Source: an uncultured Bacteroidales bacterium
Lineage (GTDB): Bacteria; Bacteroidota; Bacteroidia; Bacteroidales; Muribaculaceae
Direction: 5' to 3'
Assembly: GCA_902768435.1 (NCBI GenBank)
Contig: CACXLJ010000004.1
Location: 1-64,000 of the forward strand
DNA length: 64,000 nt
Shown: positions 24,521 to 33,870 of the stretch, in pieces
How the letters are laid out: every line of letters starts with the position of its first letter
How positions within the stretch are numbered: the stretch's first letter is position 1
The notes under the pieces: model-generated
Told to the model about the DNA's origin: nothing
Database searches by the model: none
What the model saw: the letters and a program-made list of their open reading frames with translations, nothing else
Translations under genes and position numbers: made by a program

Positions 24521-26632
24521 TTATTTGACATAAATTGTTTTAGAAAGTTTACTGCGGCCTGATTCATTTAATGCCTCGATGGCAAATGAATAACTGGTGC
24601 CAAGGTCAAGTCCTCTCAGGTCATACTCATTTGCACCATTCACTGTAATGCAATGATACAGCTTGTCGGGAGAGATGCCGTAGTAGATGTTGTATCCATA
24701 AGCATCGGGTTGAGCGAGCCAGGTGATCATGGCATTGCGTGGGTCGTTCTTGTCACGAGAAACTTTGAATTTCTTCACTTCGACGGGTGGGATGCCGTTG
24801 GCGTTGCCAAAGATGCGCAAATCGCTCAGGCAGAAGTATCCATTGCCTGGCATGTGAAGATTCTCGACTTTTATGAAACGGGATTGGAGCGGGGCGCGGA
24901 GCTGCACATAGTCGTGAGGGGTGTCACGGTCGCTGTCGCTCTTGTCAACGACAAGTTGCCATTCTTTGCCGTCGTTGCTGCTCCACACTCTATATTGATA
25001 ATAAGTGTCGTTGGCGCGATTGTGTTGTAGGGTGTGATGGTCGTAGTAGTTCAACTGAAACGCATTGATGGTCATCACCTTGCCCAAATCTATCGTGGCC
25101 CATTCACCAGGATTGCCTGAGGCGGCACTCCAGTAGGTGCGCATGTTCTCGTCGGTAATGCTGCTTGCTGTGAGCGTACTGTCGGTGCTCGAGACGGTGA
25201 CTGGTTTGCCGAAAGAGAGCAGCATCCAACCTGTGAATCGCTCTGATGGGTATTTCATGTCATAGTCGGCATTCCAGCAGGGATAGTCGCCAAAAGCAGT
25301 GTTGCACCACATGATACCGTCGTTGTCGAAGTACACGGGATATAGGCCGATACGGCGTTCGAATTTGTATTTGAGCGAGAGCATGCAGGTACCCACATGC
25401 CAGTAGTTGCCGTTAAGGTCGGTAAATGTGCCTCCATGTCCCACACCCTGAACAAACCCACCGGGCTTGTAGCTCATGGGATTGTGCCGCTGGTAGGTGA
25501 AGGGTCCAAGTGGGGAATCCCCCACATACACACCGTCGGCATACACCTTGAATTCAGTGCCCGGGGCACCATATTGGAAATAATAAAGCCCGTTATGCTT
25601 GGTCATAAACGCCCCTTCCATAAAAGGTTTCAGGGTCACTTCATCGTCGTTGTTCATGCCAAACCGTTCCCACCCGTGCTGCTTGGGCTGGAGCAGCACC
25701 AGGTCGTGTATCTTGCTGATGGGGGTGAAGTCTTGACGGCTTATCTGCACGCCTTTCACCGGATATTCATTGCTTGACCCATAATATTCATAAAGTTTTC
25801 CGTCGTCGTCTAGAAAAATGTAGGGATCCCATGTCGGGAGGGTGTTGCGCTCAATGGCTCGGCGAAAACGACCGCTTAGGGGTTGGGTGGTGTACCAGAT
25901 GGGCAGACCTTCGTAGGTAGAACCTGTATAAAATAATGTGTCGCCACACACCCAAGCAGCAGGGGCACATTCATCATCGTCGTGCGGATATCGCTGAAAC
26001 GAGGCTGGCGTGAAATCCCAGTCGCTCAAGTTCTTGGAGTAGTGGAAGCCGCCTTGATTGGTCGAGAACAGGTAGTATTCACCCTTGTAGGTGAGTCCCA
26101 TAGGGTCGGCACTTGAGCGAAACGAACCACCATTGCGGGTGTTGTTGTTCCATGGTTCATAGTTGTAACTGATGTTCATGGGGTTGCAGTAGGTGCTCGT
26201 GGTGTTGTCGGTCGGGTCGTACCATTGCGTGGCTTGTGCGGCTTTTCGTTCGAGCGCTGTAGATTTGCTGGTCTTGGGCTGCAGTTTTACATTCACTTGG
26301 CGTTGCTGGGATAGTCGCTCCATGATGAGCATTTCTTTGCCGGGATAATAGATGCACAACTTGTTGTCGTTGTCGGTTCCGATAATTGAATATCGTCCCT
26401 GGGCATCGGTGTTGCAGTGCGCTGGACTGTAAAGCCACATCACAGTCGCCCTTTCGAGCGGTTGGCCATTCTCGTCGGTGACGATACCGGTTACCTCATA
26501 GTTGATGACTTCAGGGATATAATAGTCGCTTATTTGCCCTTTTACGACCTTGATAGAATCGGCGGCAACTGGGGTTGAGGTCGCAAGCGCACCGAGACAT
26601 AGACATGTGAGATATAATCGGTTGAATGGCAT
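24521..26632 (-). CDS. Exported multidomain GH43 glycosidase with F5/8-type C and fibronectin-like domains
   Basis: 703 residues. A signal peptide ends near residue 24. Then come a carboxypeptidase-regulatory-like beta sandwich (about 45-118), a five-bladed GH43 propeller (about 150-455), an F5/8 type C (CBM32-like) domain (about 470-605, NPGEWATIDLGKV) and a C-terminal fibronectin type III-like domain (about 612-703). Candidate catalytic residues are Asp176 (SSADPMG), Asp269 (TWDPYIF) and Glu339 (FMEGAFM), the GH43 triad order. GH43 enzymes usually act on arabinose, xylose or galactose linkages, which fits poorly with a pure glucan, so it may remove decorations. A terminator-like hairpin separates it from susD. 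Confidence 0.85.
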   Translation of the reverse strand: MPFNRLYLTCLCLGALATSTPVAADSIKVVKGQISDYYIPEVINYEVTGIVTDENGQPLERATVMWLYSPAHCNTDAQGRYSIIGTDNDNKLCIYYPGKEMLIMERLSQQRQVNVKLQPKTSKSTALERKAAQATQWYDPTDNTTSTYCNPMNISYNYEPWNNNTRNGGSFRSSADPMGLTYKGEYYLFSTNQGGFHYSKNLSDWDFTPASFQRYPHDDDECAPAAWVCGDTLFYTGSTYEGLPIWYTTQPLSGRFRRAIERNTLPTWDPYIFLDDDGKLYEYYGSSNEYPVKGVQISRQDFTPISKIHDLVLLQPKQHGWERFGMNNDDEVTLKPFMEGAFMTKHNGLYYFQYGAPGTEFKVYADGVYVGDSPLGPFTYQRHNPMSYKPGGFVQGVGHGGTFTDLNGNYWHVGTCMLSLKYKFERRIGLYPVYFDNDGIMWCNTAFGDYPCWNADYDMKYPSERFTGWMLLSFGKPVTVSSTDSTLTASSITDENMRTYWSAASGNPGEWATIDLGKVMTINAFQLNYYDHHTLQHNRANDTYYQYRVWSSNDGKEWQLVVDKSDSDRDTPHDYVQLRAPLQSRFIKVENLHMPGNGYFCLSDLRIFGNANGIPPVEVKKFKVSRDKNDPRNAMITWLAQPDAYGYNIYYGISPDKLYHCITVNGANEYDLRGLDLGTSYSFAIEALNESGRSKLSKTIYVK

Positions 26633-26649
26633 CGTTGTGAGTTTTTTAA

Positions 26650-26698
26650 AAAAAGGGGTGTCGCAGCATCAAGTGTTGCTTGAAGTGTAACACCCCTT
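26650..26698 (-). terminator. Terminator/attenuator between susD and the glycosidase genes
   Basis: On the minus strand nine-base perfect arms (26690-26698 and 26653-26661) enclose a 28-base loop with an inner tcaag/cttga stem, then a run of seven T. It lies after susD and before the GH43 gene in the same orientation, so it may reduce expression of the enzymes relative to SusC/SusD. Confidence 0.6.
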
Positions 26699-26755
26699 GA
26701 ACTGAATTAGAATAAAAACATGTACTATGATAAGTGCAATGCACTCATGTGTTGT

Positions 26756-28213
26756 TTATTCGTCTTTCGGAGTATTGGAAAGTGTTTCTACATTCTGAAG
26801 CTGAGTCAACGGATAGGGATAGTAGCGCAGGCTTTCGTTCCATCCGCTGAGTTGGCTGCTTGCCTTGCCGGTGCGGCACAGGTCGTTGTAGCGTTCGCCC
26901 CATTCGCACACGAGTTCCATGCGGCGCTCGTCAAGAATCTGGTCGACAGTCACATTGCTGAGGGTTGGCATTTTTGCGCGAGTGCGAACTTGATTGAAGG
27001 GAGCATCACCATTCTTGTTCTGACGAACCTTGGCTTCGGCATTGATGAGAAGCACATCGGCATAGCGAAGGATGCGAATGTTGTTGTTTGAACCATATTT
27101 ACTGCGGCCAGGTGTCAACTGGTTGGTGGGCGTATAGGCCTTGCCGTTCCAGTTGTTGGTGTTGTTGGGGTTACCTTGCAGAGTAATCACATCGCCATCA
27201 CGAGTGGTGGTTCCGCCAGCAAGTACCGAAGTTTCAAGACGAATTGTTTCGCCACGAGCCGTGGCCCAGTTAATGAAATTGTCGGTAATGCCTACAAAGT
27301 TCCATCCGCCCATGCAACCAGGGCCTTGGAACACAAACCATTGGTCGGCATCGACCATGTCGCCAGCTCCTTGTCCGAAGTCGGTGCATTGGCATTCGAG
27401 CAGGCTCTCATTGCACAACTTGCCAGGAATCTTGAACAGGTTGTAGTAGTCGCTGTAGAGCGAGAACTTGTTGCTGTTGATGATTTGGTCGGTAAGCGAT
27501 TCGGCTTCGGCATTTTCGCCACGATTCAGGTGAATCTTGGCGGCAAGATGCATGGCGGTGAAAGCAGTTGCTGCGCCATAGTGTTCGGCCTCATTGGGGC
27601 GCACCTTGTCGCAATTTTCAATTGCATACTGGAGGTCTTCAAGCATATACTTCTCTACAGCATTCACTGTCGATGGCGTCATGTCGGCCTGGTTGTTGTC
27701 GCGCAGGATGGTTACGGGGCCAAATGCTTGCGACAAGCGATAGTAGGCATAGGCGCGAAGGATTCTCACTTCGCCACAATATGCACGATATTTGGCTCGC
27801 ATTGCGTCGGTTGAGATGTTCTCGCTGTAGTTGTCGAGGGCAGCTAGAGCACCGTTAGCAACCTTGATAATGCCATAATATTGGTTCCACATTTCGTTCA
27901 GGCCCCAGAATGAGTTGTCATATTTCAAGTTGCCATAGTCGACCAAGATACCTTGGTCATCTACACGGCCACTCCACACGTCACCATCACGAATGATGCT
28001 CAATGGCCAGATAACCCAGTGCATACCACCCGTGCGCAACTTGCCATAAACACCCGAAACGGGCATATACATATTATCAATATCGGTGTAGTCCACTTCC
28101 TTTTCGGGAACAGTGTTCTCGGGCTCTTTGTTAAGGAAGTCGTCGCACGATGTGCTGCCTATCATCATCAAGGCAGGCAGTGCGAGAATCATCAAATATT
28201 TCAAAATTTTCAT
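26756..28213 (-). CDS. SusD-like outer-membrane glycan-binding lipoprotein
   Basis: 485 residues from the chosen ATG at 28211-28213, which directly precedes a lipoprotein signal with Cys23 (GSTSC) and the typical DDFLNKEPENT. TPR-like helices follow, with RILRAYAYYRLSQAFGPV as a SusD hallmark, and the C-terminal RRMELVCEWGERYNDLCR. It captures glycan at the cell surface and lids the SusC channel. It lies 31 bases after susC; an upstream ATG at 28255 would overlap susC and lacks a signal peptide at its start. Confidence 0.95.
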   Translation of the reverse strand: MKILKYLMILALPALMMIGSTSCDDFLNKEPENTVPEKEVDYTDIDNMYMPVSGVYGKLRTGGMHWVIWPLSIIRDGDVWSGRVDDQGILVDYGNLKYDNSFWGLNEMWNQYYGIIKVANGALAALDNYSENISTDAMRAKYRAYCGEVRILRAYAYYRLSQAFGPVTILRDNNQADMTPSTVNAVEKYMLEDLQYAIENCDKVRPNEAEHYGAATAFTAMHLAAKIHLNRGENAEAESLTDQIINSNKFSLYSDYYNLFKIPGKLCNESLLECQCTDFGQGAGDMVDADQWFVFQGPGCMGGWNFVGITDNFINWATARGETIRLETSVLAGGTTTRDGDVITLQGNPNNTNNWNGKAYTPTNQLTPGRSKYGSNNNIRILRYADVLLINAEAKVRQNKNGDAPFNQVRTRAKMPTLSNVTVDQILDERRMELVCEWGERYNDLCRTGKASSQLSGWNESLRYYPYPLTQLQNVETLSNTPKDE

Positions 28214-28244
28214 TGTCTTGTCATTTATTAAGTTGAGAGAATGT

Positions 28245-31200
28245 TTAGAAATCAATTGTTACACCGAATGTGTAGGTGGCTGTGAGAGGATATACTTCGG
28301 TATCCCATCCTTCGGCATCGCTCAATTCAGGAGTGAAGGCATTAGCACTGAAGAGGGTGAGCGGGCGGTCGGCTGTTGCGCTCAGACGCAAGCTGGGAAG
28401 GGTGTAACTGCCAAACTTGATGTTCTTGAATGTGTAACCGAGCGTGATGTTCTGAATGCGGAAGAAGTTAGCATCTTCAATAAAGAAAGAGTTAACTCGC
28501 TGGTCGCTCACATTCCAGGTGCGAATCCAACCTTCGGCACTGGGATACTTGTTGGTTGATCCAGCCGAAGTCCAACGGTTTGCAACCTGATCGTGGTCGA
28601 AGTTGTAGTTTGATTGTGCATAGCGAAGCGCACGCTTGCGGTTAAACATTTGTGCACCAGCATTGCCGTAGGTCGTGATGCTGAAATCAAGATTCTTCCA
28701 TTGGAACCCAAGATTGATGCTGTAAATGAAGTTGGGCAGGTAGGAACCCAAAGCGGTGCGGTCGTTGCCGTCTACAATGCCATCGCCATTCAGGTCTTTA
28801 TATTTGAAGTCGCCAGGCTTCAAACCATTGGCAATTGCAGTGGGATCGCTGGCACACTCGGCCTCGGTTTGATAGATGCCTTCCTGAACATAGCCATAGA
28901 ACGAATTCATCTGTTCGCCTACAATCTGATAGGTTTTGCCACCAGCGATATAGGGCAGACCGTTGAGGTTCTTCACTTCGTTCTTGATGTACGACAGGTT
29001 TGCGCCAATGTTGTAACGGAAATCGTTGCCGATGCGGTCGCTCCAGTTGATAGAGACATCAACACCAGTGTTCAGTATCTTGCCGTGGTTGCCTGCAAGC
29101 ACATCGTTGCTGAAGGGCAGACGAGGCGAAATCACAGCCTTCTTGGTCATGCGATAGAACCAGTCGATGTCAACATCGAGCCTATTGTGGAACATGGCAA
29201 AGTTCAGACCCACATTGGTCTCGTCAACAACCTCCCATTCGAGATAGCTGAAGTAAGAATTGTTTTGGAAACCAGAGAAAACACTGTTGCCAAATACACC
29301 GCTTGCATTATAGCCTGTGCTGATAGAAGCAAACCCGTCGCTTGCAGCCACGTGGTCGTTACCTAAGCGACCCCAGCTGGCACGCAGCTTCATGTAGTCG
29401 AACACATGCTGGTCTTGCATGAAGTTCTCGCGAGAGATAACCCAAGCAGCACCCACCGAGGGGAAGTAACCCCATTTCTCTTGATACTTGCTCGAACCGT
29501 CGGCACGGAAGGTGAACATCAGCAAATACTTGCCAAGGTAGTCATAATTCAATCGTGTGAAATATGACATTCCGCGATAAGTGGTTCCGTCGTCGTCGCC
29601 AGTACGAGTGCTGGGTGAACCCTGATGAATGTATTGGTACTCGTCGATCTGTCCAGGCACATCATTAGCCGATCCAGTCAGGAAGCGATAGCTTTCTTCA
29701 CGCATTGAGAAACCCAGCATGGCGCCAAAGTTGTGGTCGCCAAAAGTGTCTTTGTAGGTGAGGATGTTATCCCAAATATAATTATTAAAGGTGGAATTAG
29801 ACTTGGTGAGACTTGACTGGTCGCTTTTTTGCTGGTTTGATACATAGTATTCGGGCACATAGGAACGGCCACGATAATTGATGTAGTCGTAACTGTAGCT
29901 TGTGCGCAAGTTCAATTTGCTAGGAATAAAATTGATTTGAGCATAGAAGTTAGTCAAATACTGGTTGCTTTCGTTCTTGCTGTCAAAGTACTTGGCCGAA
30001 GCCACAGGATTGTAGAAGTTGTTGGTGAGGCCAACACTTTCGGGCGAGCCATAACGCACGGGAGTGCCAACAGTGTTTTTATCGTCCATGACTGTGTAGA
30101 TGCCAGGGGCGTTAAATGCCTGCTGCCATGCTGCATTGTTGGGGACTCGCTGGGTCCCTTTGCTAAATACTCCATTGAAGCCCACTTTCAACCACTTGGT
30201 AGCCTCGTAATCAAGGGCGGCACGGAAATTCAATCGGTTGTAATAGTTGTTTACATTCATTACACCATCCTGATGCAGATAGTTGAATCCCAGTGAGTAA
30301 GTGGCTTTTTCTCCGCCGCCGGCTATGCTCAGGCCGTGATTGGTGATCATGGCAGTGCGAAGTAGCTCGTTATACCAGTCGGTGTTGGCTGCATAGGTCC
30401 AGTTGTGGAAATCACTGTTGGCATAGCTGCCTCCGTAATGGTCGATAGAAGCCTTCATGTAGGATTCATAGGCCGAATAGTTGGCTTCAAGGAGCATGGT
30501 TGCATATTCAGATGAATTTGCCATCTTCAGCACATTGGTAGCCTTCTGGAAACCAACATAACCATTATAGGTGATGCGTGCAGGCTGGTTTTTGTTACCT
30601 TTCTTGGTTGTGATAATCACAACGCCGTTAGCTGCGCGTACACCATAGATGGCTGCTGCCGATGCGTCTTTCAAAATCGACATGTCTTCGATGTCGGTGC
30701 TGTTCAAAAAGTTGATGTTGTCGTAGAACATACCATCAACAACATACAAAGGAGAGTTGGCCGAGAACGAACCGTTACCGCGTATCGTTACTTTTGGTCC
30801 CTCGCCAGGAGTACCGCTGTTAACCACATTCACGCCGGCTACCTTGCCTTGCATAGCGGCCATGGGCGATGAAGAAGGAGTAGAAAGCAGTTCGTCGCCT
30901 TTCACTACTGTGATGGGAGATGTCAGGTCTTTTGCTTGAGCCGAGCCGTAACCAATCACGACCACTTCGTCAAGATTCTTCACATCGTCCATCAGTTGCA
31001 CATTCATCACATCTTGCGCAGGCAGTTCTTGTGACTGCATGGCAATGTAGGTGAACTTGATGATCGCTCCGTCGGGTACATTGTTCAACACAAAGTTTCC
31101 GTCAAAGTCGGTCACTGTGCCATTAGTCGTCCCCAATACGGTAACGCTGGCACCAATCACGGGTTCGTTGACTTGGTCAACAACCGTTCCTTTTACTGTT

Positions 31201-31268
31201 CTGGTTTGTGCGCCAGCAAAAACGGCACACATGAGAATGAGTAAAAATGTTGCGATTTTCTTTTTCAT
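28245..31268 (-). CDS. SusC-like TonB-dependent outer-membrane transporter
   Basis: 1007 residues. A signal peptide ends at about residue 20 (FAGAQ). Next come a carboxypeptidase-regulatory-like domain (GTVVDQVNEPVIGASVTV), the plug with SusC signature IEDMSILKDASAAAIYG and GVVIITTKKG, then the 22-strand barrel. There is no N-terminal STN signalling domain, so it does not appear to feed an anti-sigma circuit. It imports oligosaccharides with its SusD partner. It is the first gene of the locus and has its own promoter; no HTCS, SusR-like or ECF regulator is adjacent. Confidence 0.96.
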   Translation of the reverse strand: MKKKIATFLLILMCAVFAGAQTRTVKGTVVDQVNEPVIGASVTVLGTTNGTVTDFDGNFVLNNVPDGAIIKFTYIAMQSQELPAQDVMNVQLMDDVKNLDEVVVIGYGSAQAKDLTSPITVVKGDELLSTPSSSPMAAMQGKVAGVNVVNSGTPGEGPKVTIRGNGSFSANSPLYVVDGMFYDNINFLNSTDIEDMSILKDASAAAIYGVRAANGVVIITTKKGNKNQPARITYNGYVGFQKATNVLKMANSSEYATMLLEANYSAYESYMKASIDHYGGSYANSDFHNWTYAANTDWYNELLRTAMITNHGLSIAGGGEKATYSLGFNYLHQDGVMNVNNYYNRLNFRAALDYEATKWLKVGFNGVFSKGTQRVPNNAAWQQAFNAPGIYTVMDDKNTVGTPVRYGSPESVGLTNNFYNPVASAKYFDSKNESNQYLTNFYAQINFIPSKLNLRTSYSYDYINYRGRSYVPEYYVSNQQKSDQSSLTKSNSTFNNYIWDNILTYKDTFGDHNFGAMLGFSMREESYRFLTGSANDVPGQIDEYQYIHQGSPSTRTGDDDGTTYRGMSYFTRLNYDYLGKYLLMFTFRADGSSKYQEKWGYFPSVGAAWVISRENFMQDQHVFDYMKLRASWGRLGNDHVAASDGFASISTGYNASGVFGNSVFSGFQNNSYFSYLEWEVVDETNVGLNFAMFHNRLDVDIDWFYRMTKKAVISPRLPFSNDVLAGNHGKILNTGVDVSINWSDRIGNDFRYNIGANLSYIKNEVKNLNGLPYIAGGKTYQIVGEQMNSFYGYVQEGIYQTEAECASDPTAIANGLKPGDFKYKDLNGDGIVDGNDRTALGSYLPNFIYSINLGFQWKNLDFSITTYGNAGAQMFNRKRALRYAQSNYNFDHDQVANRWTSAGSTNKYPSAEGWIRTWNVSDQRVNSFFIEDANFFRIQNITLGYTFKNIKFGSYTLPSLRLSATADRPLTLFSANAFTPELSDAEGWDTEVYPLTATYTFGVTIDF

Positions 31269-31344
31269 TACTTAATGTTAATGGTGAATAATATGATAAT
31301 TAAAAAATTTAGTAAAATACTGATTTTTGGTATCGTTTTGATTG

Positions 31345-31375
31345 CAAATTTATAAAAAAGATGACAAATATGCAA
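31345..31375 (-). promoter_or_regulatory. Promoter of the polysaccharide locus (susC)
   Basis: TTG (31373-31375), 20 bases, TAAATTTG (31345-31352) on the minus strand. The start site would give a leader of about 70 bases before the susC ATG. Confidence 0.68.
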
Positions 31376-31785
31376 TACTTATGCTATTTTGATAATGATT
31401 TTAATTGTGGTGAAACTGCGATTATTCTACGATATGATTTGTATTTTCCTGGTTCATAATGCTTTAGAAGGCTGCATTTATTTTACAATTTCGACAAAAA
31501 TACTTCATTATATTCGTTTATTTTGCATATTTTGTCTTGATTTGCATGTTTTTTTCTGCCCTTTTCCAACAATGATTATGCTTAAATGTCATTTAGAATT
31601 GTATTATTTAGCTTTACTTTTATGATGGCTTCATGTGGCCAATGGTGCCACTGCTGAGCAATTCAGTTGCCCGAAGGAACCATACTCTTCGACTTTCTCA
31701 TCCACTTTGAGCATCCCGCTTTGGGTGGGTATCACCACGTCGGTGCTAAAAAGTTGACTTTTCAGTCAATATTCACCCGTTGTCT

Positions 31786-31816
31786 ATTGTAAATATTAAA
31801 AATATCCGTACCTTTG
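31786..31816 (+). promoter_or_regulatory. Promoter of fabD
   Basis: ATTG (31786-31789), 19 bases, TACCTTTG (31809-31816), matching the Bacteroidota consensus, 45 bases before the ATG. Confidence 0.7.
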
Positions 31817-31861
31817 CAGTCCAATAAAGAAATTTTTCGTTAATTAAAAGACATAGAAGAA

Positions 31862-32740
31862 ATGAAAGCATTTGTATTTCCCGGTCAAGGCGCACAGTTC
31901 GTGGGTATGGGCAAGGACCTGTACGAGAACAATGCGATGGCTAAAGAAATGTTTGAGAAAGCTAATGAAGTGCTCGGTTTCCGCATCACCGACCTGATGT
32001 TTGAGGGAACTGAAGACGACCTGAAGCAAACTAAAGTTACACAACCTGCAGTGTTCCTGCACTCGGTGATACTCGCCAAGACGCTGGGCGAAGAATTCAA
32101 GCCCGACATGGTTGCTGGTCACTCGCTGGGCGAGTTCTCGGCACTGGTTGCCGCTGGCGTGCTGCCCTTTGAACAGGGCTTGAAACTGGTTGAGGCTCGT
32201 GCACTCGCCATGCAAAAGGCTTGCGAGGCCAAGCCCTCGACAATGGCTGCCATCATTGGCATGGACGACGAGAAGGTTGAAGAGATTTGCGCCAAGGTCG
32301 AAGGCATTTGTGTGCCCGCTAACTATAACAGCCCCGGTCAGGTGGTGATCTCGGGCGAAGTTGAATCGATCGAGAAGGCTTGTGCCATGTTTAAGGAAGC
32401 CGGTGCCAAGCGTGCTCTGCCCCTGAAGGTGGGTGGTGCTTTCCACTCGCCCCTTATGGAGCCTGCCCGTGCCGAGCTCGCCAAGGCTATTGAAGAAGCC
32501 GACTTCTCTGAGCCCGTGTGCCCCATCTATCAGGATGTGGATGCCAAACCTCACACTGATCCTGCCGAAATCAAGGAGAACCTCATTAAGCAGCTTACTG
32601 CTCCCGTGCGTTGGAGCCATATCATGGCTGCAATGGTAGCCGACGGCATGACCGAAGCCGAGGAACTTGGTCCCGGCAAGGTGCTGCAGGGCCTTATTGG
32701 CCGCACCTATCGTGATGTGACCGTAACGGGTCGTCAGTAA
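31862..32740 (+). CDS. fabD: Malonyl-CoA:ACP transacylase FabD
   Basis: 292-residue cytoplasmic enzyme that loads malonyl groups onto acyl carrier protein for fatty-acid synthesis. The oxyanion-loop GQGAQ is at residues 8-12, the nucleophile Ser88 in GHSLGE and the catalytic His195 in GGAFHSPLM. Length is slightly below the E. coli enzyme. No other fab gene flanks it, so it is a lone transcription unit. Confidence 0.97.
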   Translation: MKAFVFPGQGAQFVGMGKDLYENNAMAKEMFEKANEVLGFRITDLMFEGTEDDLKQTKVTQPAVFLHSVILAKTLGEEFKPDMVAGHSLGEFSALVAAGVLPFEQGLKLVEARALAMQKACEAKPSTMAAIIGMDDEKVEEICAKVEGICVPANYNSPGQVVISGEVESIEKACAMFKEAGAKRALPLKVGGAFHSPLMEPARAELAKAIEEADFSEPVCPIYQDVDAKPHTDPAEIKENLIKQLTAPVRWSHIMAAMVADGMTEAEELGPGKVLQGLIGRTYRDVTVTGRQ

Positions 32741-32803
32741 ACAGATTGGATACAAAATAACTGGGCGAGCTACTGTGCTGGTGGCTCGCCCGTTGTTATT
32801 GAT

Positions 32804-33013
32804 TTAATCAATCTTTCCAATGATTAGCGGTGTGGAATTGTCTTCGAGCGAATTGTGCTCGTCATAGTGGATGTGTGCACCAGCCTTTTCATTGGCCAGT
32901 GTGGTGAGTTGCTTGGCCAGTGATAGCAATCCTTCTTTGTTGGCCGAGATGGTAACGGCATGGTCATCGCTGCTGACATTGATCTTGAATCCATCTTCCC
33001 ATTCTATGTCCAT
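32804..33013 (-). CDS. Imm32-like small protein
   Basis: 69 residues from the ATG at 33011-33013. The pattern WEDGFKINVS, ANKEGLLSLAKQL and HIHYDEHNSLED with a final LIIGK resembles Bacteroidota proteins listed as Imm32-family immunity proteins. No toxin, Rhs or T6SS gene is near, so a true immunity role is doubtful; it may be an orphan or a housekeeping relative. It is the last of three small reverse-strand genes, 34 bases after the DUF4298 gene. A longer frame to 33076 would start inside that gene. Confidence 0.6.
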   Translation of the reverse strand: MDIEWEDGFKINVSSDDHAVTISANKEGLLSLAKQLTTLANEKAGAHIHYDEHNSLEDNSTPLIIGKID

Positions 33014-33047
33014 GATTCTTGATTTTGAGTGTTGAATAAGGGTGAGG

Positions 33048-33353
33048 TTATTCGTCTTTTGTGGCATCGGTTGCAAGTCGAATCATTTCCATGTTGATTT
33101 CGTTGACATCGTCGAGCATGTTCCAAATGCCGTCTTCGCTGAGCACGCCGCACTTCAGACCGTCGGGCATCTTGCCGGCTTCGCTGTCGCGATAGTCTTT
33201 TTTCCACTCCTTGCTGCCTAGGTAGGTTTTGAGTTTGTTGATCGACTCTTGGGCGTCGGCATACTGCTCAATGGCCAGCTCAAGCGATTTAATGGCGGCT
33301 TGAGCCTTGTCGAGATGCTGCTCCATTTCCTGGATTCGTTCTATTTGTTTCAT
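33048..33353 (-). CDS. DUF4298 family protein
   Basis: 101 residues, starting at the ATG at 33351-33353. The N-terminal two thirds are a predicted coiled coil (ERIQEMEQHLDKAQAAIKSL), then the DUF4298-type stretch YLGSKEWKKDYRDSEAGK and KCGVLSEDGIWNMLDD. It is soluble with no signal peptide, and the molecular function of the family is unknown. It lies 13 bases after the basic membrane protein gene and is probably cotranscribed with it. Confidence 0.75.
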   Translation of the reverse strand: MKQIERIQEMEQHLDKAQAAIKSLELAIEQYADAQESINKLKTYLGSKEWKKDYRDSEAGKMPDGLKCGVLSEDGIWNMLDDVNEINMEMIRLATDATKDE

Positions 33354-33366
33354 AGTGGTGATTGTA

Positions 33367-33714
33367 TTAAAATGTGGGTACATCGTCGAACCGTCTGGGC
33401 GGGTTGTTGTTGTGCCTGTTCGGTTGTTTCGATTTGCTCTTGTGCTCTTTGCCTTTTTGTTTGTTACTCGTCTTCTTGCCTGTTTTCTTGTGATGCCGAT
33501 GATGGGTTGAAGCAGAGTCGACAGCCTCAACCTGTTGCTTGAATTCCTGAATTTGTGTGTTTGCTTCGGATGGGAGTGAACTGCTGCGGACACACGATTT
33601 CACGCCAATCAAAGCACCCACTGCCATGGCAAGCAATAAGGTGACCACAAGCGTTCCTATGCGTTCGCGCCTTGTCATCGTGAAGAAATCGGCAAGTTTT
33701 CCCATATAGGTCAT
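33367..33714 (-). CDS. Small membrane protein with a histidine/lysine-rich tail
   Basis: 115 residues from the ATG at 33712-33714 (another ATG lies at 33703-33705). An N-terminal amphipathic FFTMTRRERIG precedes one membrane helix (about 20-40) and a long basic tail HHRHHKKTGKKTSNKQKG that ends RRFDDVPTF. The start resembles Bacteroidota ComEA-like DNA-uptake proteins, but the helix-hairpin-helix domain is missing, so I do not assign a function. It is the first of three small genes. A TTG start at 33732 is rejected because it overlaps the -7 box. Confidence 0.6.
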   Translation of the reverse strand: MTYMGKLADFFTMTRRERIGTLVVTLLLAMAVGALIGVKSCVRSSSLPSEANTQIQEFKQQVEAVDSASTHHRHHKKTGKKTSNKQKGKEHKSKSKQPNRHNNNPPRRFDDVPTF

Positions 33715-33729
33715 AGCGTTGTTATGATG

Positions 33730-33737
33730 CAAATTTA
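33730..33737 (-). promoter_or_regulatory. Probable -7 box of the three-gene small operon
   Basis: TAAATTTG on the minus strand, 15 bases upstream of the chosen ATG. The nearest TTG lies 24 bases away, slightly too far for a good -33. Confidence 0.45.
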
Positions 33738-33801
33738 ATATAAAAATGTGTATAAAAGAAGCAATTCATCCAGAATTGATAGGAAAAAAGCGAGCTGTTT
33801 T

Positions 33802-33833
33802 GTTGTGTGATTTAGGAAAATTATATAATTTTG
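33802..33833 (+). promoter_or_regulatory. Promoter of the VanZ-like gene
   Basis: GTTG (33802-33805), 20 bases, TAATTTTG (33826-33833). Transcription starting near 33840 leaves room for either the TTG or the GTG start of the gene. Confidence 0.65.
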
Positions 33834-33870
33834 CGCCACTATTAACACCAGATAAACGAATAAATCATAA

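Larger units (their letters stand above)
31269..31861. other. Divergent intergenic region between susC and fabD
   Basis: 593 bases without a credible gene. The first 350 bases are very AT-rich, and the region from about 31622 to 31760 is of mixed composition with no recognisable domain in any frame. It holds the susC promoter (31345-31375) and the fabD promoter (31786-31816). I see no riboswitch, tRNA or small protein. Confidence 0.6.

Noticed and set aside
31844..32755. 303-residue minus-strand frame opposite fabD
   Set aside because: Shadow of fabD; no recognisable family.
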